Of a stretch of 64,000 nt of DNA, positions 32,213 through 39,783 are shown piece by piece. Under the pieces are notes generated by a model. It ran no database searches and was not told the origin of the DNA. It worked only from the letters and a program-made list of their open reading frames with translations. The position numbers were made by a program, and so were the translations under genes. The first letter of the stretch is position 1. Each line of letters opens with the position of its first letter. The DNA is from Nitrospiraceae bacterium (GTDB taxonomy: Bacteria > Nitrospirota > Nitrospiria > Nitrospirales > Nitrospiraceae): positions 1 through 64,000 of the forward strand of contig CAKKRE010000037.1 in NCBI GenBank assembly GCA_919902505.1, in the 5' to 3' direction.

Positions 32213-33547
32213 TCATGTGCATTGATCCACTGATTTCGCCAAGTCTTGAAGCGATTGGCTGATCCTCACGTCAAACGGCAAACAGTCGCCTAGCCCTCGT
32301 AACGCATCCGGGAGTTGCTCCAACGATCTCCTCGCATGCTGGCGGAGCTCTTCGAGGGATGGAGAGGCGGTGAGGCGCCGGCCTCCCTGCATCACCTGAC
32401 CCAGTAGCGGCGCGCCTTCCGGGCAGTCGCCCTCGACCGTGATGATATCACCGTTCAGGCGTCCGTCGGTTCCGATCCGGCGGTAGACCTGTTTTCGACC
32501 GGGCCAGGTGGCCTTGCCTTCGGAACGTTTACGGCAGGGTCTGCCGGCATATTCCTGGAGTTTGTACGCACAGTCCAGGTAGGGGGCATCGGCCGACGTG
32601 GTCATGGCCGTGCCGATCGCAAAACTGTCGATCGGTGCCTGTCCTGTCACCAGCGCCTGGATGCGTTCCTCGTCAAGATTTCCGCTGGCGAGGATTTGGG
32701 TGGCCGTGAGGCCTCCGCGATCGAGGATGTGCCGAACCTTGCGCGCGTGTTCGGCGAGGTCACCGCTATCGAGCCGGACACCGTGGATCGAGATGCCCCG
32801 TGCTTTCAAGCGACCCGCCAGGGAGACCACCTTCTCCGCCGCCGCTTCCGTGTCATAGGTGTCGATGAGGAACACGACGTTGCGCGGTTGCGCCTCTGCG
32901 ATGTGGGTGAACGCCTCTGTCTCATCGAGATGGGCCTGGACAAACGAATGGGCCATCGTCCCGTAGATCGGGATGCCGAAGCGGGCGCCGGCTGATACGT
33001 TCGACGTGCCCGCGAGTCCGGCGAGGTATGCGGCGCGGGCGGCGAGGAGGCCCGCCTCTGCCCCATGCGCACGGCGGAGGCCGAAATCGATCAGGGGTTT
33101 GTCGCCGGCAACCAAGACCGACCGGCAGGCTTTGGAGGCCACCATCGTTTGGAAGTTCAGGAGATTCATGACCCTGGTTTCCACGAGTTGCGCCTGCGGT
33201 AGGGGGGCGGTAATGCGGAGGATCGGCTCGTGTGGAAAAAAGAGGCTCCCCTCCGGCATCGCGTGAACCTCGCCGGTAAAGCGCATCGCGCGGAGCGCGT
33301 CGAGCGACGCCGGGCTGAATCCACCGGTCTGGTCGAGCCAGGCGATGTCGGGATCTGAGAAATGAAACTCCTCCAGATAGCTCAAGACCTGCTCCAGTCC
33401 CGCGGCCATGAAGAAGTTGCGTTGCGGCGGCAGTTTCCGGACAAAGAATTCAAAGACGGCGATGTCCGTCATTCTCTGGGCGAGGTAGGCTTGCGCCATC
33501 GTGAGTTCGTAGAGGTCCGTGAGCAGCGCGTCCGAGGTGATGTTCAT
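32213..33547 (-). CDS. pncB: Nicotinate phosphoribosyltransferase
   Basis: 444 residues from ATG 33547, which overlaps the pncA stop by 4 bp. Motifs: 'LLTDLYELTMAQAYL', 'EFFVRKLPPQRNFFMAAGLEQVL', 'DFGLRRAHG', 'GTSNVSAGARFGIPIYGTMAHSFV', 'GVRLDSGDLAEHARKVRHILD' (PRPP site region), 'ILASGNLDEERI' and 'FAIGTAMTTSADAPYLDCAYKL'. The enzyme makes nicotinate mononucleotide from nicotinate, using PRPP and ATP. With the nicotinamidase directly upstream it forms the complete salvage step from nicotinamide to NaMN. It is the last gene of the six-gene run starting at 37712. Confidence 0.95.
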   Translation of the reverse strand: MNITSDALLTDLYELTMAQAYLAQRMTDIAVFEFFVRKLPPQRNFFMAAGLEQVLSYLEEFHFSDPDIAWLDQTGGFSPASLDALRAMRFTGEVHAMPEGSLFFPHEPILRITAPLPQAQLVETRVMNLLNFQTMVASKACRSVLVAGDKPLIDFGLRRAHGAEAGLLAARAAYLAGLAGTSNVSAGARFGIPIYGTMAHSFVQAHLDETEAFTHIAEAQPRNVVFLIDTYDTEAAAEKVVSLAGRLKARGISIHGVRLDSGDLAEHARKVRHILDRGGLTATQILASGNLDEERIQALVTGQAPIDSFAIGTAMTTSADAPYLDCAYKLQEYAGRPCRKRSEGKATWPGRKQVYRRIGTDGRLNGDIITVEGDCPEGAPLLGQVMQGGRRLTASPSLEELRQHARRSLEQLPDALRGLGDCLPFDVRISQSLQDLAKSVDQCT

Positions 33548-34125
33548 GCGGCCAATCGCTCCAAGCAAAGGGGAATGGCGCCGGCCAGCACCATCGCTTC
33601 TTCGGCGTGCCGGCCGTCGTCGGGAAGCACATTGACCGGCCGGATGGCGTCGACCAACAGGCAGACCTCATACCCGAGTGTCCGGGCGTCCCGCACGGTT
33701 TCGAGCACACAATAGTCCGTGGCCAGTCCTCCGATGAACAACCGGCCGATGCGGGCTGCCCGGAGACGATCGTGCAACGGAGTGCCCTGGAAGCCGGAGT
33801 AGGCCTCGTGTGTGGGATCGGTGCCTTTCGAGATCACAATGGCCGATGGGGGAAGCCGGAGGTCGTCAGGAAATTGTGCCCCTGGCCTGTGTGCGACGCA
33901 GTGTGGCGGCCAAGGGCCCCCCTGTGCGTGGAAGGAGCAGTGGTCGGGCGGGTGCCAGTCCCGCGTGGCAAATACCGGCAGGCCCTGTTCGGCAAACAGG
34001 GCCAGATACCGCTGCAACGGAGGAATCACTTCTTGGCCGCCGGGCACCGCCAGCGCGCCATCCGCGACAAAATCGTTCTGAACGTCCACAATGAGGAGCG
34101 CATCGCCTGGTTGAAGAGGTTTCAT
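33544..34125 (-). CDS. pncA: Nicotinamidase
   Basis: 193 residues. Isochorismatase-fold hydrolase with the complete nicotinamidase set: catalytic Asp in 'LIVDVQNDFV', Lys in 'VISKGTDPTHEAYSGF' and Cys in 'GLATDYCVLETVRDA'. The metal-binding 'TRDWHPPDHCSF' (D-x-H...H) and 'WPPHCV' are present. It converts nicotinamide to nicotinate and ammonia. The stop overlaps pncB (ATGA). The cytochrome c gene ends 37 bp upstream. Confidence 0.94.
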   Translation of the reverse strand: MKPLQPGDALLIVDVQNDFVADGALAVPGGQEVIPPLQRYLALFAEQGLPVFATRDWHPPDHCSFHAQGGPWPPHCVAHRPGAQFPDDLRLPPSAIVISKGTDPTHEAYSGFQGTPLHDRLRAARIGRLFIGGLATDYCVLETVRDARTLGYEVCLLVDAIRPVNVLPDDGRHAEEAMVLAGAIPLCLERLAA

Positions 34126-34161
34126 ACGGAGTTCCTTCGCGGAGCTCGTCCGCCCGGCATC

Positions 34162-34542
34162 CTATCGGCTCTGTTGCACGAGCAGGCGGATGTAGGCCAG
34201 CACGTCCTGCATTTCCGTTTCGGTCAGTTGCCCCTGCCAGGAATGCATCGGGCTGAAGACGATGCCGTGCTCGATCGCTCTGAGCAACTCCTCGTCGGAC
34301 TTGAGGAAGGACTTGAATCGGTGGAAATTGGCCGGCGGGACCGTCAATGCGGCGGCATCGGGGCCGTCGCCCCATCCGCCACGGCCGTGACAGGCGAGGC
34401 AATGACGCTCGTAGACCGCCTTCCCTCTGGTGACGTCCGGCGGAAAGTCCTGTGCCGTCGCCGAGCCACAGACGGCCGAGAGGGTCACGGCAAGCGAGAC
34501 GACGAAGGAATACCTGGTGCCGGTGGTCATGACGATCTGCAT
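34162..34542 (-). CDS. Periplasmic c-type cytochrome (mono-haem)
   Basis: 126 residues from ATG 34542 (AAGGAGA upstream); ATG 34530 is an alternative. It has a signal peptide (SFVVSLAVTLSAVCGSATAQ), then 'GKAVYERHCLACHGRGGWGDGPDA' with one CxxCH, and an axial-Met candidate in 'GIVFSPMHSW'. 'LTETEMQDVLAYIRLL' is the last helix of a class I cytochrome c. It is a small soluble electron carrier. Its place inside an operon for ribosome hibernation, proteolysis and NAD salvage is unexpected; the reductase or oxidase partner is unknown. Confidence 0.88.
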   Translation of the reverse strand: MQIVMTTGTRYSFVVSLAVTLSAVCGSATAQDFPPDVTRGKAVYERHCLACHGRGGWGDGPDAAALTVPPANFHRFKSFLKSDEELLRAIEHGIVFSPMHSWQGQLTETEMQDVLAYIRLLVQQSR

Positions 34543-34559
34543 GCGTCTCTGTGTCTCCT

Positions 34560-34724
34560 TCAGCTTTTCTTGGTCGTGTGCGCGATGAACGACGAAAAGT
34601 GTTGCTGCAGTTTGGTGCTGCCGCAGGCGGGACATTGTACCTCACCTTTCTCATGTTGCTTCAGTGTCACGATGATCAGCGATTCTTTTCCGCAGTCCAG
34701 ACAGGTGTAGTCATACATGGGCAT
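34560..34724 (-). CDS. FmdB-type zinc-ribbon protein
   Basis: 54 residues from ATG 34724, with GAGG upstream; the longer 125-codon frame is mostly antisense to the Lon-like gene. 'MPMYDYTCLDCGKESLIIVT' and 'VQCPACGSTKLQQHFSSF' give two CxxCG pairs, as in the FmdB/putative regulatory zinc-ribbon family. Function of the family is unproven. It sits 17 bp after the protease gene and 18 bp before the cytochrome gene, so it is co-transcribed. Confidence 0.85.
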   Translation of the reverse strand: MPMYDYTCLDCGKESLIIVTLKQHEKGEVQCPACGSTKLQQHFSSFIAHTTKKS

Positions 34725-34740
34725 AGGGACCTCGTGTTGT

Positions 34741-37155
34741 TTACCCTGTGACCTTTTCCGGCTCTTCTTCGCCTTCTCCCCAATTTGCGACGATCTGCGC
34801 CATCTCCTCCAGGCGCGCGGCGGTTCGACCGTAAATGCTCTCGGGCGGGAAGGTTCCTTCCGGTCCGCGTTCCCCGGCGGGGACGCCGATGAGCAGCTCA
34901 AGCGCCTGTTCGACGTGGTCCACGCCATAGACGGCAAACGTTCCCTCTTCCACGGCCACGACGACTTCCCGGTTCAGCGCCAGGTGTTTCGTGTTTCGAG
35001 CGGGGATGATCACCCCTTGCGTGCCTGTCAGGCCACGCCGCTTGCACGACTCAAAGAACCCTTCGATTTTCTCGTTGACGCCGCCGATGGGCTGGATTTC
35101 ACCGAGTTGGTTCACCGAGCCGGTGACGGCCAGCGATTGCCGGATGGGAAGGTCGGCGAGGCTTGAGAGGACGGCCGTGAGTTCGGCCACGGCGGCACTG
35201 TCTCCCTCGATTTCGGAGTAGGTCTGTTCGAAGGTGAGGGTGGCGCTGAGCGCGAACGGCTGCATCCCCGCGAATTTGCCCGCCAGGAATCCGGCCAGCG
35301 TCATGACCCCCTTGCTGTGGATGTTTCCAGCGAGCTCGACCTCGCGTTGAATATCGATCACGCCTTTGGTGCCGACATAGGTGCGGGCGGTGATCCTGGT
35401 GGGACGACCGAAGGCATAGTCGCCCAGCTCATAGACGGACAGCCCGTTGACCTGACCGACGACCGCGCCCTGCAGATCCACCATCAAGGTCCCTTCGCGG
35501 ATTTCATCCTGGATCCATTGCTCAGGCAGGTCGGCACGGTGTCGCTGGTGCGCCAGGGCCGATTCGACATCCGCGCGCGTCACGAAGGAGTGCCCGTCTT
35601 TCCTGGCCCAATACCCGGCTTCGCGAATGAGGTCGCTGACCAGGCTGAATCGCAAGGACAGCCGGTCGTGCCGGTCGGCATAGCGAAACCCCTGGCGGAT
35701 GACTTCCGCCACGGCGTCGGCGCCGAAATGCGGCAGTCCTTCCTCCTTGCATAATTTGGCGACGAAGCGCGCATATTGGCGCTCCTGCCGTTCATCGTGC
35801 GGGACCTCCACATCGAAATCGGCCTTCACCTTGAAGAGTTTGGAGAAGTCCTCTTCGTAGGCCTGCAGCAGATGGTAGATGCCCGCTGTGCCGACCAGGA
35901 TGACTTTGACCGAGACGGGAATCGGTTCGGGACGCAGGCCCGCAGTGGCGAAGCCGTAGAACTCGGCCGGATCCTCGATGGTGACGGCGCCGGTCTTGAT
36001 GACGCGCTTCAAGGCTTCCCAGGAAAACGGCTGGCGGAGGAGATCCAGCGCCTGCAGAATCAGGTAGCCGCCGTTGGCCTGCAACATGGACCCCGCCCGG
36101 ATTTCGGTGAAATCGGTATACATCACTCCGAGGTGCGCCCGGCGCTCGATTTTTCCGATGAGGTTGCTGTAGGTCGGGTGGGGCTCATCCACAACCGGTG
36201 CTCCGGCGGTGGCTTCCCGGGCCACGATGAGGTTGACGGCGAACCGGGTCATGTCCGAGCGACGGGTTTGCTCCAGTCCGGGGATCGGCAGCACCGGACC
36301 GCTGTGAGGTAGGAAGTCTTTGTATTTGTGAATGATGTCGTGATGGACCCGCTGCAGGTACGTCGTCACGGGTCGTAGGTCTTGATAGGCTTGCTGAAGT
36401 ACGTCGTAGGCCCCCTTCATGACGTTGGCGACGATCTGGTGGTCGAGATGATGCAGGGCCTGCTCGGCTTCCCGTTCGAGGGTGTGCATCCGGACATGAA
36501 ACTCACGCAGGTCGCTCTCAAGTGATTGTCGTCGGTCGGTGAGTTCCTGCTGAACCTGTTCAGATAGTGCTTCCATTTCCTTTTCCGTCATCGGGCGGTC
36601 GTCTTTCAGCGGCACCAGCCCGAAGCCGACCGGCGTTTCTTCGAACCCGAATCCGCGTTGGTGACAGAGCGCGGTGAGGTCGTGAAACAGGGCCTTCTTT
36701 TTTCCTTCCGTCTCCTCGATGATCTTCGCCTTGGCATCGAGGTACTTCTTGCCTTCGAAGGCCGCGGGAATGTCCCGGCGCAGGCCATCGATGAAGGTGC
36801 TCATCTCGCGTTTAAACGACGCGCCTTGCCCCGCCGGAAACGAAAGGCAGGTCGGGCGCGACGCGTCCTGAAAGTTGTGGACGTAACACCAGTCGGATGG
36901 AGCCGGTGCCATGTGGGCCAGCCGCTTCACCATTTGTCTGACGAGTGTGCCCTTGCCCGTCCCGACTGGCCCGGAGACGAAAATGTTGAAGCCGGGGCTC
37001 TTCATTTGGAGGCCGAAGTCCAAGGCCTCGACCGCCCGCTCTTGCCCGATCGTGTCATCGAGCGGTTCGACTTCGCTCGTATCATCGAATCCCAGGCGAC
37101 CGGGGTCCACCTGCGGAGCCAGCAGGCTGGCGGGAAGTTTGTATTTATCCGACAT
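34741..37155 (-). CDS. Lon-like ATP-dependent protease (AAA_32/Lon-C, LonB-like)
   Basis: 804 residues from ATG 37155 (AGGAG upstream; a GTG immediately before is possible). There is a Walker A 'GPVGTGKGT' near residue 65 in the N-terminal AAA part, a long coiled-coil region (about 170-260) and a second AAA-like segment. A C-terminal Lon protease domain follows with the Ser-Lys dyad in 'EGDSAAVAEL' (Ser653) and 'GGVNEKIEGFF' (Lys696), 43 residues apart as in Lon. It resembles the cytosolic 'ATP-dependent protease' family distinct from classical LonA. It lies 12 bp after the HPF-like gene. It should degrade damaged or regulatory proteins under stress; substrates are unknown. Confidence 0.9.
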   Translation of the reverse strand: MSDKYKLPASLLAPQVDPGRLGFDDTSEVEPLDDTIGQERAVEALDFGLQMKSPGFNIFVSGPVGTGKGTLVRQMVKRLAHMAPAPSDWCYVHNFQDASRPTCLSFPAGQGASFKREMSTFIDGLRRDIPAAFEGKKYLDAKAKIIEETEGKKKALFHDLTALCHQRGFGFEETPVGFGLVPLKDDRPMTEKEMEALSEQVQQELTDRRQSLESDLREFHVRMHTLEREAEQALHHLDHQIVANVMKGAYDVLQQAYQDLRPVTTYLQRVHHDIIHKYKDFLPHSGPVLPIPGLEQTRRSDMTRFAVNLIVAREATAGAPVVDEPHPTYSNLIGKIERRAHLGVMYTDFTEIRAGSMLQANGGYLILQALDLLRQPFSWEALKRVIKTGAVTIEDPAEFYGFATAGLRPEPIPVSVKVILVGTAGIYHLLQAYEEDFSKLFKVKADFDVEVPHDERQERQYARFVAKLCKEEGLPHFGADAVAEVIRQGFRYADRHDRLSLRFSLVSDLIREAGYWARKDGHSFVTRADVESALAHQRHRADLPEQWIQDEIREGTLMVDLQGAVVGQVNGLSVYELGDYAFGRPTRITARTYVGTKGVIDIQREVELAGNIHSKGVMTLAGFLAGKFAGMQPFALSATLTFEQTYSEIEGDSAAVAELTAVLSSLADLPIRQSLAVTGSVNQLGEIQPIGGVNEKIEGFFESCKRRGLTGTQGVIIPARNTKHLALNREVVVAVEEGTFAVYGVDHVEQALELLIGVPAGERGPEGTFPPESIYGRTAARLEEMAQIVANWGEGEEEPEKVTG

Positions 37156-37166
37156 CACCCGGGCTC

Positions 37167-37712
37167 CTACAGTTCCAACGCGTGGGGTGGTTGAACGATG
37201 GTGGCGTGTAGGCCCTTCTCGCCCGGTTCGCTCTCGAAGATGACCTCCTGTCCGTCCTCCATGTCGTTGAACGGGATGCCCTTCACGGCATTCTTATGGA
37301 AATACACTTCGCCGCCGCCGTCCTTGAGGATGAAGCCATAGCCGAGGTGAGGAAATACTTTGCTCACCACGCCGCGGAGTTGAGGGAGCGGTTCGATACG
37401 CACGATTTTGTCGGCCCGTTTCTCGCGATATTTCCGCAGTTCGATCGCCACGGCATCGAAGGCGGCCCGGATCGCTTCCTCGAATGTTTTGTCCTCCTTG
37501 CGGGAGGTGATGGTGTGACGGGTCGGCACCGTGACCAGCACAAGCGCTTCTGCCACGTTGTCCAGTTTTTTATGATGGCGATTCTTCGTCAAGGTGACGC
37601 GTCCATGAATGATGTCGTCGTGGCCACGCTGCAAGGTGGCCATCCGCTCTTCGATCTCGGTTTTCCAGCGCGGGGTCATAGCGATGTTGCGGCTCTCAAC
37701 TTCCATGTTCAT
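37167..37712 (-). CDS. HPF/RaiA-type ribosome-hibernation domain fused to a cold-shock domain
   Basis: 181 residues. Residues about 1-110 resemble the S30AE/HPF fold: 'MNMEVESRNIAMTPRWKTEI', 'RHTITSRKEDKTFEEAIRAAFDAVAIELRKYREKR'. Residues about 115-175 form a CspA-type OB fold: 'GVVSKVFPHLGYGFILKDGGGEVYFHKNAVKG', with RNA-binding 'GYGFI' and 'VYFHKNA' motifs, then 'GQEVIFESEPGEKGLHATIV'. Such fusions probably bind ribosomes and RNA during dormancy. It heads the six-gene operon and is preceded by a sigma-54 promoter. Confidence 0.88.
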   Translation of the reverse strand: MNMEVESRNIAMTPRWKTEIEERMATLQRGHDDIIHGRVTLTKNRHHKKLDNVAEALVLVTVPTRHTITSRKEDKTFEEAIRAAFDAVAIELRKYREKRADKIVRIEPLPQLRGVVSKVFPHLGYGFILKDGGGEVYFHKNAVKGIPFNDMEDGQEVIFESEPGEKGLHATIVQPPHALEL

Positions 37713-37760
37713 GCGTCCTCCTCTCGGCTCAGATGGAAACTGGGTTCAACCCCTGTCCTC

Positions 37761-37777
37761 AGCAAAGCACATGCCTT
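37761..37777 (-). promoter_or_regulatory. Sigma-54 promoter for the HPF-Lon-pncAB operon
   Basis: The minus strand reads AAGGCATGTGCTTTGCT: GGCA at -24, TTTGCT at -12, 10 bp between GG and GC. A start near 37751 gives a leader of about 40 nt before ATG 37712. hpf-like genes are known to be associated with the rpoN system in other bacteria, which supports the call. Confidence 0.6.
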
Positions 37778-37920
37778 GCCGCAGGTGGGAACGAGGGGCA
37801 GGGATGGAGCTGAACCGGCTGAAAGTGGGGCATTTGCGCGACTTCAGCAAGCGGGATGATGGTGGCCTTTCGGGGCACTGGCGCATAATTCCTCACTGTC
37901 TCCGGAGGGGCTGAAGCTCA

Positions 37921-39081
37921 ATGCGCCAGTTGTTGGTTCCATTGCTGGCTGAAGCGGGCATATTTTCGGGAACATGTCTTGCGTCGGACAGCGGTATGCC
38001 GGTGTTGAAGAAATCTGCCCTGGAGACCTACCTCAAGGTTCGGTTCGGGCCGAGCGCGGAATTGCTCGCCTATGGACCGATCGGCAAGGAGACGAGCGGC
38101 GCGCGGTATAAGCAATACGGCTATGGCGCGCCTGTCCGGTTGACCTTCCGCCAGGGGGGCAAGACCCGCCGGGTGGTGTTGGGCACGATGAGTCCCGGTC
38201 CATTCGGCCATGAACATCCGGCCGACCGGGCTCAGGCGATGTTGTGGGACTACGACTGCTACGGCCGCCTGCCGGGACATATCGATGCGCTGGATGTGGG
38301 GGCCTTCACCGCGCGTGGAGAGTTGATGTCCGTGGCGGCGGCCAAGGAATTCTTTTTACTCACCGAATGGTCGGAGGGAGCGACCTATCACAAAGATCTC
38401 GAACGCATGGCAGGGGCGACCAAGCCGACTGCGCTCGACCGGAAGCGGACCGGAGCGTTGGCCGGATATCTGGCCGACATTCACCGGGTGAAACAGACCG
38501 ATCCGCAACTCTATCGGCGGCGGTTGCGGGAATTGCTCGGCCATGGCGAATGTATCATGGGCCTCACCGATAGTTACCCCGATCGGTTTGCCTTCATCAC
38601 GGAAGACCTTCTGCCGCGAATCGAGGTGGCCTGCAATGTGTGGCGATGGCGACTGCGCAGCCGGCATGCGCGCCTGTCGCAGGTGCATGGGGATTTCCAT
38701 CCCTGGAATGTGCTGTTTCGCCACGGGACGGATTTTTCCGTACTGGACCGGTCACGCGGGGAGTGGGGTGAGCCGGCGGACGACGTGACGTCGATGTCGA
38801 TCAACTATCTGTTTTTCTCGCTGTGCCGCCGTGGAACGTTGAAGGGCGCGTTGGAAGTGGCGTTCCATTCATTCTGGGAGACCTACCTGACCAGGAGCCG
38901 CGATCACGAGGTGTTGGAGGCGACGGCGCCGTTTTTCGCGTTTCGCGGGTTGGTGCTGGCGAGTCCGCTCTGGTATCCGAAACTCACCGTGACCGTGCGG
39001 CGGAAAATCTTCCGGTTCATCGAGAATGTTCTGGCGACGCCGCGCTTCGACCCGGCGGATGTGAATCGCTATTGCGAATAA
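37921..39081 (+). CDS. Aminoglycoside phosphotransferase-family kinase-like protein
   Basis: 386 residues from ATG 37921 (GGAGGGG 10 bp upstream); ATG 37996 is an alternative. The catalytic loop 'QVHGDFHPWNVLF' (HGDxHxxN) and 'VLDRSRGEWGEPADDVTSM' (the aspartate of the DFG-like motif) mark the APH/choline kinase fold. The N-terminal lobe contains 'GPSAELLAYGPIGKE' and 'VVLGTMS'. It phosphorylates a small molecule, probably a sugar or alcohol. The next gene, a CysC-like kinase, starts 8 bp after its stop, and a sugar-acting GH13 gene follows. Divergent from the HPF operon. Confidence 0.8.
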   Translation: MRQLLVPLLAEAGIFSGTCLASDSGMPVLKKSALETYLKVRFGPSAELLAYGPIGKETSGARYKQYGYGAPVRLTFRQGGKTRRVVLGTMSPGPFGHEHPADRAQAMLWDYDCYGRLPGHIDALDVGAFTARGELMSVAAAKEFFLLTEWSEGATYHKDLERMAGATKPTALDRKRTGALAGYLADIHRVKQTDPQLYRRRLRELLGHGECIMGLTDSYPDRFAFITEDLLPRIEVACNVWRWRLRSRHARLSQVHGDFHPWNVLFRHGTDFSVLDRSRGEWGEPADDVTSMSINYLFFSLCRRGTLKGALEVAFHSFWETYLTRSRDHEVLEATAPFFAFRGLVLASPLWYPKLTVTVRRKIFRFIENVLATPRFDPADVNRYCE

Positions 39082-39089
39082 GTGATGCG

Positions 39090-39617
39090 ATGACTCACGC
39101 CCCCTTCGCCATCTGGCTCACCGGTCTTCCCGCCTCAGGGAAAAGCTCGATTGTCGCGCGGTTGTTACCCAGGCTCGAATCGTGGGGATCGCCCGTGGAG
39201 GTCCTGGAGTCCGATGCCGTCAGGCGTATGTTGACTCCGGAGGCCAGCTATTCCAACGAAGAACGCGACCTGTTCTATCGCGCCCTGGCGTTCATGGGAT
39301 CACGACTGTATGCGCATGGGGTGAGTGTGATCTTCGACGCGACGGCAAGCCGGCGGGACTATCGTGAATTTGCGCGCAGCCTGATTCCAAGCCTGTTGGA
39401 AGTCTCCATCGAGTGTCCGCTGGAGGTCTGCATGCAACGCGACAAGAAGGGCACGTACAAGCGAGGGCTGGAAGGCGGGTCGTCCACCGTGCCCGGGTTG
39501 CAGACACCCTACGAAGCACCGATCTCGCGGGCTCTGGCTATCGATACGACGGTCGTCTCTCCGGACGCGGCAGCCGAACGGATTTTCGAATTGATCCGAT
39601 CCCCTCTTCGGTCGTGA
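39090..39617 (+). CDS. CysC-like P-loop kinase (adenylylsulfate-kinase family)
   Basis: 175 residues from ATG 39090. Walker A is 'IWLTGLPASGKSS', then 'LESDAVRRMLTPEASYSNEERDLFYRALAFMG' and 'VIFDATASRRDYREFARSLIP'. 'KGTYKRGLEG' replaces the usual KGLYKKA of APS kinases. The fold is that of CysC, but no sulfate-assimilation gene is nearby. Linked with an APH-type kinase, it may phosphorylate another substrate or modify proteins. About 160 bp separate it from the GH13 gene. Confidence 0.82.
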   Translation: MTHAPFAIWLTGLPASGKSSIVARLLPRLESWGSPVEVLESDAVRRMLTPEASYSNEERDLFYRALAFMGSRLYAHGVSVIFDATASRRDYREFARSLIPSLLEVSIECPLEVCMQRDKKGTYKRGLEGGSSTVPGLQTPYEAPISRALAIDTTVVSPDAAAERIFELIRSPLRS

Positions 39618-39783
39618 GGTGTGTAGCCTGTCTCCCCGCGCTTCAGGCATGCAGTCTTCTATAATTTCTCATCGCAATCGGCTATCAACCGTCTGCCGTC
39701 AGCTCGTGACCTGCCTCTTGCTGAGTTGAGCGGCCTCCGATAGGATGAGGCTGTTCCAGCGAGTGCTTACCGTGAGGGCACCC

